In this document: positions 1-6,521 of the stretch, one piece after another
How positions within the stretch are numbered: the first letter of the stretch is position 1
Layout of the letters: each line of letters begins with the position of its first letter
DNA from: Treponema sp.
GTDB lineage: Bacteria; Spirochaetota; Spirochaetia; Treponematales; Breznakiellaceae
DNA: 7,761 bases
Direction: 5' to 3'
Assembly (NCBI GenBank): GCA_031274565.1
Contig: JAISPY010000239.1
Span: 1 to 7,761 of the forward strand
Notes under the pieces: model-generated
Told to the model about the DNA's origin: nothing
Seen by the model: only the letters and a program-made list of their open reading frames with translations
Database searches by the model: none
Translations under genes and position numbers: made by a program

Positions 1-254
1 GGACTTTTTAGGTATTTGCTGGGTTTATACTTTTTTTTTTCCCCCCCCCCCCCCCCCCCGTATGGATTGGTTTATTTCTTAGATTTTTAATCTTCTTTTT
101 TCTGTTATATACAGTTGTATTCATATCTCGACAGTCCCATCTCTTTATAGGTCTAATTCCGCAGGTATCGGCGGTCGATTGGCGTACTCATATACGGCCT
201 GGTACCGTATTTGCCGGTGCTGAAAAGGAGGTATTGCTTGTAAAACGAAGCTAA
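1..254 (+). pseudogene. 3' end of an unidentified membrane-protein gene, frame broken at a homopolymer tract
   Basis: A reading frame is open from position 12 to a TAA at 252-254. After the C tract it encodes a hydrophobic stretch (VWIGLFLRFLIFFFLLYTVV) and then a polar tail that looks like real protein, ending in EKEVLLVKRS. This resembles the last membrane helix and cytoplasmic end of a membrane protein, but I do not recognise the family. As sequenced, the frame is blocked by TAG at 9-11. The other two upstream frames are open to the left edge (GLFRYLLGLYFFF in frame 1, DFLGICWVYTFFF in frame 2) but stop at 88-90 and 80-82 after the tract. One extra C would join frame 1 to the tail, and one fewer C would join frame 2 to it. 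The gene may therefore be switched off by slippage, decayed, or mis-sequenced. A terminator-like stem directly over the stop codon supports a real gene end. The left part lies outside the window. Confidence 0.4.
31..59. repeat. T10-C19 homopolymer tract
   Basis: Ten T residues (31-40) are followed directly by nineteen C residues (41-59). This is by far the longest homopolymer in the window. It lies inside an otherwise plausible membrane-protein reading frame, where the C run encodes proline. Tracts of this kind slip during replication and are a known cause of phase variation in bacteria. A base-calling or assembly artefact is the main alternative. Confidence 0.9.
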
Positions 255-318
255 ACCTCTGAAATCACGGAGGAAGAAACAACATTCCTTATTACTTGGT
301 ATACGCTTCGTTTTTTTT
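242..318 (+). terminator. Terminator-like inverted repeat with an internal hairpin
   Basis: AAAACGAAGC (242-251) and GCTTCGTTTT (305-314) are perfect reverse complements and are followed by more T, giving a T8 run at 311-318. The enclosed 53 nt are long for a terminator loop. They contain their own hairpin (CCTCTG 256-261 with CGGAGG 268-273, loop of 6), which would bring the outer arms together. The left arm runs into the TAA stop of the upstream frame, as is common for intrinsic terminators. It separates that gene from the MBOAT operon. A small structured RNA is an alternative. No known riboswitch class is recognised here. Confidence 0.55.
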
Positions 319-350
319 GCTTTACAGAGCAGATTTACTACTTATTTTTT

Positions 351-356
351 AAGGAG
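351..356 (+). promoter_or_regulatory. Ribosome binding site of the MBOAT gene
   Basis: AAGGAG lies 13 nt before the ATG at 370, which is slightly long. The purine-rich stretch continues to about 365. It fixes the start, which also matches the usual AlgI-type N-terminus. No convincing promoter is visible in 319-350, so the operon may be transcribed from within or before the terminator-like repeat. Confidence 0.6.
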
Positions 357-369
357 AAGAAAGAGTACC

Positions 370-1779
370 ATGATTTTTTCATCGTATGGATTTATGTTTC
401 TGTTTTTGCCAATAGTCTTTATCGGGTATTTCTTACTCAACCGTATTGCGTATATATACGCGGCAAAATTATGGCTTATATTGGCTTCGTTTATATTCTA
501 CGCTCTAGGGAGTCCCTCGTTCTTTCCTGTCTTTCTTGCCTGTATCGTAGGAAACTATATCTTTGGCAGTATTTTATCAAATCTATATACAGGAACCGAA
601 AAAAGGCAGCGTAAAGCGGTGCTTACTATCGGTATTCTGGCGAATGTTGCGCTACTTGGCTATTACAAATACACTAATTTTTTCATCACCAATATCAATG
701 GTATAGCCCATACCGATATTTCGTTACAGCATATCGTATTGCCTATAGGTATATCGTTTTTTACATTTCAGTTAATTGCGTTTCTGGTTGATTCATACAG
801 TGGATTTACTAAATCGTATTCCATACTTGACTATCTGCTTTTTATAACCTTTTTCCCGCAGCTTATTGTCGGGCCGATTGTACACCACCGTGAAATGGTT
901 CTGCAATTTGAAGATGTATCGAATACGCGGCTCAACTGGGATAACCTTGCGGTGGGGCTTTTTCTATTTTCAATAGGATGTGCAAAGAAAATACTAGTAG
1001 CGGATCCGTTAACAACACACGCACAAACGTTTTTTAACGCGATTCCTGACAACCCTGGATTTTCTGAATCCTGGTGGTGCGCTATTGAATACACCGTATC
1101 CTATTATTTTGACCTTTCAGGATATGCGGATATGGCTATTGGTCTTGGCAAAATGTTTAACATTACCATACCGGAAAATTTTAATTCGCCTTATCAAGCC
1201 CGCAATTTTCAGGATTATTGGCAACGCTGGCATATAACCCTCTCCCGATTTCTAGGGGATTATATTTTCCGCAAGGTATACTGCAAAGGCTCTCCGTATC
1301 GTAATTATTATACCGCAACTATGGTAACGTTCCTGGTAAGTGGTTTTTGGCACGGCGCCGGCTGGACATTTATCCTCTGGGGATTGGTAAACGGATTTTT
1401 TGTCTGTACTGCCAGTTGGATGAAACGAAAACACAAGCGCTTTCCGTTTGTGATAGCCTTTGTTTTAACCATGCTAGGCGTCATTGTCCTGCGTGTTTTG
1501 TTCGTATCTGCAACATTTGCCGATGCATGGCAGGTGTATCAAGGAATGATCCATGTTACGTCCCTACTGGAACAGGGCTTTTTAGTACCATCCATCGGAC
1601 CCAAACTGATAATCACCTTATCTATAGGGTTATTATTGTGCTGGTTCATGCCGAATTCACGCTGCCTGGCAACCAAATTCAGGATTTCATGGATTTGGTT
1701 GCTGTTTGCCGGAATACTGATTGGGTTAAGTCTGCTCAGGATGAATAACGGAGCGGTATTTCTCTATTTTCAATTTTAG
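370..1779 (+). CDS. MBOAT-family membrane O-acyltransferase (AlgI/DltB-like)
   Basis: A 469-residue polytopic membrane protein. The family moves acyl groups, usually acetyl, from a cytoplasmic donor across the membrane to a glycan, lipid or partner protein outside. Family hallmarks are easy to see: the N-terminus MIFSSYGFMFLFLP, LPIGISFFTFQ at 124-134, FFPQLIVGPIVH at 161-172, DLSGYADMAIGLGKMF at 248-263, then QDYWQRWHITLSRFL at 281-295 with His288. SGFWHGAGWTFILWG follows at 324-338 with the catalytic-type His328, and the C-terminus FLYFQF is typical of AlgI relatives. Length is normal for the family. It is followed after 13 nt by an SGNH-like gene, the usual partner in polysaccharide O-acetylation systems. 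The acceptor cannot be read from the sequence. Base composition is more AT-rich than in the genes from 3078 onward, consistent with but not proof of transfer. The family call is very secure; the substrate is inference. Confidence 0.95.
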   Translation: MIFSSYGFMFLFLPIVFIGYFLLNRIAYIYAAKLWLILASFIFYALGSPSFFPVFLACIVGNYIFGSILSNLYTGTEKRQRKAVLTIGILANVALLGYYKYTNFFITNINGIAHTDISLQHIVLPIGISFFTFQLIAFLVDSYSGFTKSYSILDYLLFITFFPQLIVGPIVHHREMVLQFEDVSNTRLNWDNLAVGLFLFSIGCAKKILVADPLTTHAQTFFNAIPDNPGFSESWWCAIEYTVSYYFDLSGYADMAIGLGKMFNITIPENFNSPYQARNFQDYWQRWHITLSRFLGDYIFRKVYCKGSPYRNYYTATMVTFLVSGFWHGAGWTFILWGLVNGFFVCTASWMKRKHKRFPFVIAFVLTMLGVIVLRVLFVSATFADAWQVYQGMIHVTSLLEQGFLVPSIGPKLIITLSIGLLLCWFMPNSRCLATKFRISWIWLLFAGILIGLSLLRMNNGAVFLYFQF

Positions 1780-1780
1780 T

Positions 1781-1788
1781 GAGGGGGG
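1781..1788 (+). promoter_or_regulatory. G-rich ribosome binding site between the acyltransferase and SGNH genes
   Basis: GAGGGGGG starts one base after the acyltransferase stop and ends 4 nt before the ATG at 1793. The 13-nt gap leaves no room for a promoter or terminator, so the two genes are surely co-transcribed and probably translationally linked. Confidence 0.6.
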
Positions 1789-1792
1789 TAGC

Positions 1793-2896
1793 ATGACTGC
1801 TAAAGAATGGTGTGTAGTATTCTGCGGTGTCTGCCTGGTAGGAGTTACCGCAATCATGGCAATCAATCGTTTGAGTGATCCTTATGGCTATTTTACCGAG
1901 CAGCCCTATGGTCAATCAGGTTTTGAGGGAATAAGCGTACGGAATGCAAAACTACGTTACATTAAGGAAAACCCTCACCGCTATAATGGATTTATAATCG
2001 GCGGGTCCCGGACTGGAACGATTGATCCGGATCTCACGTCACGATTCACCGGATTGTCGTTCTATAATCTTTGTGTTCCTCATGGGTATCAAGAAGACTA
2101 TGAAATGATTATAGATTTTCTTATCAAGCATACCCAGGTACAACACATTATTCTCCAACTAAATGGACAGGAAATTCAGTCTGTAAAAAGCAACTACAAA
2201 AATATATATACACTTGATTCAAAACTATCTTCAAAGATAGGTGAACTTAAAAATATACTCCTTGCCGATTGCTCGCCGATTCTGCTCAATATTCTTTTGA
2301 GACGGCAATCTTTTATTCCCCAAGTACACGAAAATGGAATGATTGAATACATTGAACAATACCGTCCCGCAGAACGAGTGAATCTTGGTTTTGTTGAGAA
2401 GAACCTGGTACCGCTTTTTCAGCGGCAATACAAGCGTATTTTTACCGATAAATCTGAAACTGATTTCCCGGCATCCGAATGGGTTCTTGAATCATTGAGC
2501 AGAATTAAACGGAAATGTATAGTGCACCATATCAAACTGGTCGTACTAATCGCTCCCAGTTCTATATCGGTACTTTCAAAAATCGATTCGCCGCTATATT
2601 GGGATTATTTAAAAAATATGTCAGCAGTTACTGATTTTTATAACTTCAACGGCTATGCAAAATACAATTTTAATCCTTATAATTTTGTTGACGAGGCTCA
2701 TTACTGTAAAGAAATGAGTGACAAAATGCTTAAGATCATTTTTAACCAAGAACTGCCGACCGATGACGATTGGGGTATTTTATTATCCCCTGAAAATAGT
2801 GAGGGCTATCTTGAGCGCCGTAAAGAAAGCTATCTCAGTCTTAAAAGGAAGTATGCGGAAACAAACCTGGTTCCGTTAGAGACAATCGATCCATAA
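1793..2896 (+). CDS. Membrane-anchored SGNH-hydrolase-like protein, partner of the MBOAT acyltransferase
   Basis: A 367-residue protein with one N-terminal membrane segment (about residues 6-25) and the rest probably in the periplasm. IIGGSRTG at 68-75 places Ser72 where SGNH/DltD/AlgJ-type proteins carry their nucleophile. The motif DEAH at 300-303 supplies the Asp300 and His303 expected for the C-terminal D-x-x-H of the catalytic triad. LQLNGQEI (162-169 nt region of the middle fold) may hold the oxyanion-hole Asn, which is less certain. In such pairs the MBOAT protein exports the acyl group and the SGNH protein passes it to the glycan, or sometimes removes it. Overall similarity to named families is not obvious, so the exact subfamily is open. 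Like its neighbour it is AT-rich. Confidence is good for the SGNH fold and the partnership, and low for the substrate. Confidence 0.75.
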   Translation: MTAKEWCVVFCGVCLVGVTAIMAINRLSDPYGYFTEQPYGQSGFEGISVRNAKLRYIKENPHRYNGFIIGGSRTGTIDPDLTSRFTGLSFYNLCVPHGYQEDYEMIIDFLIKHTQVQHIILQLNGQEIQSVKSNYKNIYTLDSKLSSKIGELKNILLADCSPILLNILLRRQSFIPQVHENGMIEYIEQYRPAERVNLGFVEKNLVPLFQRQYKRIFTDKSETDFPASEWVLESLSRIKRKCIVHHIKLVVLIAPSSISVLSKIDSPLYWDYLKNMSAVTDFYNFNGYAKYNFNPYNFVDEAHYCKEMSDKMLKIIFNQELPTDDDWGILLSPENSEGYLERRKESYLSLKRKYAETNLVPLETIDP

Positions 2897-2910
2897 GCAC
2901 GAATATGCAA

Positions 2911-2967
2911 CGGGTAGTATCCAAGAATCCCTTGGATACCCCGGCTTCTGTAGCTGTTCCGCCGGGG
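2911..2967. other. Two overlapping, mutually exclusive hairpins 3' of the SGNH gene
   Basis: GTATCCAAG (2917-2925) pairs perfectly with CTTGGATAC (2931-2939) over a 5-nt loop. CGGG (2911-2914) can extend it with CCCG (2940-2943) past a 2-nt bulge. A second stem, CCCCGGC (2939-2945) with GCCGGGG (2961-2967), uses the same bases 2939-2943, so only one form can exist at a time. No U-run follows either hairpin. They may stabilise the 3' end of the acyltransferase operon transcript. Confidence 0.5.
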
Positions 2968-3016
2968 AGGATCGTCAATCTACACTATCGGCGCTGTACT
3001 GAAACATGCGCACCCC

Positions 3017-3050
3017 CTGCGGGGAAAACTTCTTTTCCTCGCGGTTTCTC
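3017..3050. terminator. Strong hairpin between convergent genes, possible terminator
   Basis: A 12-bp stem, 3017-3028 with 3033-3044, containing two G-U pairs and closed by a CTTC loop. On the plus strand it is followed by TTTCTC, a weak U-tract. On the minus strand it lies 34 nt after the stop of the 601-codon gene but without a U-run. It is best explained as a shared transcript end for the two convergent units. Confidence 0.5.
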
Positions 3051-3077
3051 CCGGATGTACAGGAATGGCTCCTCGCA

Positions 3078-4883
3078 TCAGTAGAATATCTTGATATGTT
3101 CCACCGGGTTGCGGTGGCGCATCTTCACGAGCAGGGTCTGTTCCGACGCTGAGTAAGACCAGCCGGAGGAATTATACCGTTCAAAGTCCGGAGCGGTTCG
3201 ATAATCAATATCGTAAATCTGAATTCGGTTGGGCCGTGGGATACCGCGGATCAGCAGATAATGGGTTTCATCCACGAGAAACGACACGGCAATGTCCACC
3301 ATCGTATTTCCCTGACTTACCGAGAGGGAAGAAGCCGCGGTCCAAGCCCAGATCGCATTTCCCGTGCTGCTGATACGTATCGCCCGGGGATAATTTTCTC
3401 CAGGAGTCAATATCCGGTAACACTGGGCGGAACTGAGTCGGGGGGAACTGGTGTCTTCACTGATGGCTCCGGTTTCTGAAATGAGGAGCCCCGCAGGAGC
3501 CGTTCCTGCATCATCCACCAGAGAGAGCACGGACAGAATAAGAGAGCGGCCTATAGCCGCCCAATCCAGAACGCCGGCGTTTTCCGCGTATACCATCAGG
3601 GCCTTCCCCAGCCGTAGGTTGAACTCCGTATCTGCCATGCCCTCATGAAACACAAACACCTGGTCCCCCAGGAGGGATTTTTTAATGCCCTGGGAAATGA
3701 TGAAATACATCTGATTGATAAGCCCTTCAAAGGGGTTTTCCAGCGTGGGACAGTACTGGGTCCAATCCGTATACCCCTCGAAGATACCGGGGATAAGGTC
3801 TGGAGACAACCTAACCGGATCCAAGGAACGGACCACCTTGGCCCCTTCCTCAAGTAAGTTCTGGTGGCCTCGTACCGCAAAGTATTCAAACACATGAGGC
3901 TCTTTGAGGAATTCCAGGGATTGCTCACTGAGCATCCGGGAAAGCCGATTCAATTTATCCCGTTCAACGGTTGCGAGGGAGCGCAGTCCCTGATCCAGTT
4001 GCCCGAGAAACACCGTAGACTCGTGGGTCCGCCGGTTTCCATTGAGAAATACGGAAGGAATCGCGGCAATCGCCTCCCGATAGGTCCCCTGGCTTACCGC
4101 TTCTCCGGCATAGGCAATGACCATATCCTCATTATTACTGCTGGAAATGCTTCTCTTCCAGAAAGTGAAACTCTGATTCCGCCAGCGGCTTATAATTTCA
4201 GCGTATGCCTGTTGATCCTGAGCACCGGTAATGATACCCTCTGCGGGTTTAAAGGTTTCCCCTTCCGGGATGACCCGGTACGCAATAAAGGGGACTTCGT
4301 GGTGGAGCGCCAGCACCCGGCGCTCTGAATCTGCCAAGGTTCGGCCAAATCCATAGGTCATCCCGCTATCCGCCACCACCTCGATCTGCCCATCCCCCCG
4401 ATCATGGGTCCGGGATGTTTTGAGGGGTTTATAGGGTAGCTCCATTCCTAGAATATCCTCCCCTAAGACCGCCCGTATCATGAGTTCCGGTCTTTCCTCG
4501 GCATTGTGGGTAGTAGTAAAGAGGAGTTCCGTCCCCCCGGGAATTTGAACCCTGAGGCCGGTATCGAAGAGTGTCATAGATTCAGGAAGCACAGCCTCTT
4601 TAGTTCCGTCAGGCTTTATAAGGCGGAATCCATCAGTCTGGTTGGTAAGACTGAATCGCATACCCCCGTAGGAAATGAGCAGGTCTCCTGAGAGGGGATA
4701 GGGATTGGTATCCCCAGCGGTTTTACCATATTCAGGAGAACGGTACCGTCCGCTTACCACTAGATTTCCGATTTGCCGGGTAAAGGCGCCGTTATGAGCA
4801 AACTGCATGGTTCCCAGTAATACAAATACCGCACCATAGAGGAAGAGGAGACCTATCAGCCGAGGCAATACAGACTTTTTCAT
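3078..4883 (-). CDS. Exported or membrane-anchored protein of unknown function (601 aa)
   Basis: I do not recognise this family. The N-terminus has two lysines and then one hydrophobic segment (about residues 7-26) with no lipobox cysteine, so the protein is either anchored by its N-terminus or secreted. Residues about 45-240 are rich in short beta-type stretches, with repeated dipeptides around glycine turns (for example LISYGGMRFSL, FDTGLRVQIPGGTELLF). The region 300-480 looks helical, with many Leu/Ala/Glu residues and aromatic patches such as YTDWTQYCPTLENPFEGL. The last 120 residues return to beta-like character and end in KIFY. A beta-helical-beta arrangement recalls carbohydrate-active or surface proteins, but no catalytic motif is evident. 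The ATG is preceded by only a weak AGAG purine stretch. The gene is divergent from the TPR gene and converges on the SGNH gene. Its GC-rich codon use matches the downstream genes. Confidence 0.85.
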   Translation of the reverse strand: MKKSVLPRLIGLLFLYGAVFVLLGTMQFAHNGAFTRQIGNLVVSGRYRSPEYGKTAGDTNPYPLSGDLLISYGGMRFSLTNQTDGFRLIKPDGTKEAVLPESMTLFDTGLRVQIPGGTELLFTTTHNAEERPELMIRAVLGEDILGMELPYKPLKTSRTHDRGDGQIEVVADSGMTYGFGRTLADSERRVLALHHEVPFIAYRVIPEGETFKPAEGIITGAQDQQAYAEIISRWRNQSFTFWKRSISSSNNEDMVIAYAGEAVSQGTYREAIAAIPSVFLNGNRRTHESTVFLGQLDQGLRSLATVERDKLNRLSRMLSEQSLEFLKEPHVFEYFAVRGHQNLLEEGAKVVRSLDPVRLSPDLIPGIFEGYTDWTQYCPTLENPFEGLINQMYFIISQGIKKSLLGDQVFVFHEGMADTEFNLRLGKALMVYAENAGVLDWAAIGRSLILSVLSLVDDAGTAPAGLLISETGAISEDTSSPRLSSAQCYRILTPGENYPRAIRISSTGNAIWAWTAASSLSVSQGNTMVDIAVSFLVDETHYLLIRGIPRPNRIQIYDIDYRTAPDFERYNSSGWSYSASEQTLLVKMRHRNPVEHIKIFY

Positions 4884-4898
4884 TGTTTCTCTTTTTGT

Positions 4899-4928
4899 AT
4901 CATACTATGTAATGTACCCGCTTTGCAA
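4899..4928 (-). promoter_or_regulatory. Predicted promoter of the 601-codon gene
   Basis: On the minus strand TTGCAA (4928-4923) and TATGAT (4904-4899) are 18 nt apart, close to the sigma70 consensus. Transcription would start about 4892, leaving a very short leader before the ATG at 4883, which fits the weak ribosome binding site. Confidence 0.5.
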
Positions 4929-4929
4929 C

Positions 4930-4958
4930 TTGTCGATTTCATAACTTACCGATATAGT
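4930..4958 (+). promoter_or_regulatory. Predicted promoter of the TPR gene
   Basis: TTGTCG (4930-4935) and TATAGT (4953-4958) are separated by exactly 17 nt. Transcription would start near 4965 and give a leader of about 70 nt before the ATG at 5034. Its -35 box is one base away from the -35 box of the opposing promoter. Confidence 0.55.
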
Positions 4959-4989
4959 AAAGAGTGCCTGCCCTATGCGAGGGGGCCTC

Positions 4990-5037
4990 ATGGTCTTAGA
5001 AAAAATAGGAAGAATAGGAAAAACAGGAAGAATATGA
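4990..5037 (+). CDS. Possible leader ORF overlapping the TPR gene start
   Basis: ATG at 4990 is preceded by GAGGGGG (4979-4985) at a 4-nt spacing. It opens a 15-codon frame (MVLEKIGRIGKTGRI) that ends in TGA at 5035-5037, overlapping the TPR ATG at 5034 as ATGA. An in-frame ATG at 4975 would give 20 codons. The overlap is the classic layout for translational coupling. The peptide is shaped by the 9-bp repeats beneath it, so it may be a by-product of them. Confidence 0.3.
   Translation: MVLEKIGRIGKTGRI
5005..5031 (+). repeat. Three tandem 9-bp repeats with Shine-Dalgarno-like cores
   Basis: ATAGGAAGA (5005-5013), ATAGGAAAA (5014-5022) and ACAGGAAGA (5023-5031) are near-identical units in direct succession. 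Each contains AGGAA, and the last sits at a usable distance from the ATG at 5034. It therefore supplies the ribosome binding site, with two spare copies upstream. Unit number could change by slippage and alter translation. Confidence 0.75.
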
Positions 5038-6434
5038 ACATAACCGAAAAAACTAAAAAAATGATGTTCGGTATGGTCCTAGGGGGAACGCTTATCCTGG
5101 GAACTATGAGCGTCGGGGTCTTCGCACTTACCAATGACGCGCCCCGTATCGAATCCATCCTGACCAGGGTTACCGAATGTTTACAGGTTCAGAATTATGA
5201 GGGGGCCTTGGCCTTGTTTGACGAGCTTGCTCCAAGCGATCGGGAAACCTCAGGGATCCGGCTCTTACAGGCTTCGATTTTGAACACCGCAGGCCGGAGG
5301 AACGAAGCCCGGGCCTTGACCGAAAAAGTCCTTGCCGGGGATAATACGAATGTGGACGCCCTGTTCATGCTCTCCACCATTGAAGCCGCCGCAGGGAGGG
5401 AACGGGACCAACGGACCCTCTTGGAACGGCTGCTCAAGCTCGATCCCAACCATGTGCAAGCCCTCGTTTCCCTGGGGACCATATACCTCCGGTCCCGGTC
5501 ATGGCGTACCGCAGCCCCCTATTTTGATCAGGCCTTGGCAGTGGAACCGGAAAATGGGGATGCCCTGCTAGGAAGGGCCCAGGTATACCAGGCTACCCAG
5601 GACCCTCAAAACGCCGAAATGCTGCTTACCAAGGCCATAGGCCTGTTTCCCCAATGGCTGACCCCCCGGATCCAGCGGGCCCAGGTGTACCGGAATGCCC
5701 GGTTTTTCCTCCGGGCTTTGGCAGACCTGGATGCAGCGAAGCAGATCGCCGGAACCGATTACTGGGTAGCGGTGGACCGAGGCGCGGTGCTGATGGACTT
5801 GGACCGTAAACCCGAAGCCCTCGAGGAATATGAGCGGGCGGTCACCCTGGATCCGAATAATTTCCTTGCATACGTGTACAGTGCGGGCCTTAAGGAGGAT
5901 ATGAAGGACTATGCCGGGGCGGAACAGGCCTATAACGCGGTGATCCGGCTCAAACCGGATTACTACTTTGCCTTTGAAGGCCTGGGGATCCTTAATCTGA
6001 GAAAGGGCCGCTGGATCGAGGCGAGGGACGCGTTTCTTGAAGCCTACAATCGGGCCCCCAAGGAAACCAGCTATGCGCTCCTGGCTACCATGACCTGGAT
6101 GCGGGCAGGAAAACCCACGGATCCAGCCTTGAAACAATTCGTGGAAAAGGCCATGCGTGGGCTGCTCCGGGACGCATCCGCATGGTGGATGCTCAGGCTC
6201 TACCACGACCTCTCCGGGGATGGGGAGCTTATCACCCGGCTGGAAAAGGAAAAAGACGAGCCTACCAAGGCCCAGATGTTTTTCTACCTGGCCCATTACT
6301 ACGATATCCGGGGCATTACTACCCTGGCAGACACCTATTTTAAACAGGTCAAGACCCTCAACCAGCAGCGTATTTTGGAATGGCGCTTAAATGAATGGGC
6401 TTTTGAACAGCGAAACCTTACCCTAGATCAATAG
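5034..6434 (+). CDS. Exported TPR-repeat protein
   Basis: A 466-residue protein with a lysine-rich start, a hydrophobic segment at about residues 11-33 ending ...VGVFALTND (signal peptide or anchor), and then tetratricopeptide repeats to near the end. Recognisable units lie at about 73-104, 106-139, 140-173, 174-206, 245-274, 275-308, 309-342 and 410-442. The familiar spacing of A/G and LDPNN/LDPNH-type turns is seen at 136-140 and 272-276. TPR arrays bind other proteins, so this is likely a scaffold on the outer face of the inner membrane; its partner is unknown. I chose the ATG at 5034 because of the AGGAAG before it and because the frame upstream reads back into the promoter. A TTG at 4923 would lie in the opposing -35 box. 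The divergent 601-codon protein is also exported, so a functional link is possible. The stop codon is inside the terminator stem. Confidence 0.9.
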   Translation: MNITEKTKKMMFGMVLGGTLILGTMSVGVFALTNDAPRIESILTRVTECLQVQNYEGALALFDELAPSDRETSGIRLLQASILNTAGRRNEARALTEKVLAGDNTNVDALFMLSTIEAAAGRERDQRTLLERLLKLDPNHVQALVSLGTIYLRSRSWRTAAPYFDQALAVEPENGDALLGRAQVYQATQDPQNAEMLLTKAIGLFPQWLTPRIQRAQVYRNARFFLRALADLDAAKQIAGTDYWVAVDRGAVLMDLDRKPEALEEYERAVTLDPNNFLAYVYSAGLKEDMKDYAGAEQAYNAVIRLKPDYYFAFEGLGILNLRKGRWIEARDAFLEAYNRAPKETSYALLATMTWMRAGKPTDPALKQFVEKAMRGLLRDASAWWMLRLYHDLSGDGELITRLEKEKDEPTKAQMFFYLAHYYDIRGITTLADTYFKQVKTLNQQRILEWRLNEWAFEQRNLTLDQ

Positions 6435-6482
6435 GGCAACGCTGATTAACTTGACGCTAATCAGCGTTGCCCTATGGTTTTT
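6431..6482 (+). terminator. Intrinsic terminator of the TPR gene
   Basis: An 18-bp perfect stem (6431-6448 with 6458-6475), a 9-nt loop, then GG and T5 (6478-6482), with further U-rich sequence to 6490. The left arm contains the TAG stop of the TPR gene (6432-6434). The arms are also related to the hairpin at 6522-6563. Confidence 0.85.
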
Positions 6483-6514
6483 CTCGTTTTCCTGCGGAAA
6501 ACTGCGAAAAACCA
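6475..6514. other. Central two-part hairpin in the TPR-TraB gap
   Basis: An outer stem TGGTTTTTC (6475-6483) with GAAAAACCA (6506-6514) encloses an inner stem GTTTTCC (6486-6492) with GGAAAAC (6496-6502), which has a TGC loop. A small internal loop separates them. It begins on the last base of the terminator stem, so the two structures stack or compete slightly. Confidence 0.6.
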
Positions 6515-6521
6515 CATTAAA

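Noticed and set aside
224..243. A strong AAGGAGG followed by TTG-TAA, a possible minimal start-stop leader
   Set aside because: It falls inside the membrane-protein tail frame, where AAG-GAG are ordinary Lys-Glu codons; nothing else supports initiation there.
319..350. Possible promoter TTTACA (321-326) with TATTTT (343-348) for the acyltransferase operon
   Set aside because: The transcript would start on top of the ribosome binding site at 351, so it is unlikely to be functional.
2905..3084. A 59-codon open frame filling the gap after the SGNH gene
   Set aside because: It has no ribosome binding site, runs through three hairpins and overlaps the end of the convergent gene; its composition looks like chance.
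3006..3152. A 49-codon frame on the plus strand starting at ATG 3006
   Set aside because: Most of it is antisense to the 601-codon gene and it starts just before a strong hairpin, with no ribosome binding site.
3864..4328. A 154-codon open frame on the plus strand
   Set aside because: It is antisense to the 601-codon gene, with no ribosome binding site or recognisable domain.
4923..5033. N-terminal extension of the TPR protein from a TTG at 4923
   Set aside because: The TTG lies in the promoter region upstream of the predicted transcript start, and the extension's RKN repeats come from the 9-bp SD-like repeats.
5568..6296. A 242-codon open frame on the minus strand
   Set aside because: It lies wholly opposite the TPR gene, is rich in Gly/Pro/His from GC-rich codons and matches no family; it is a shadow frame.
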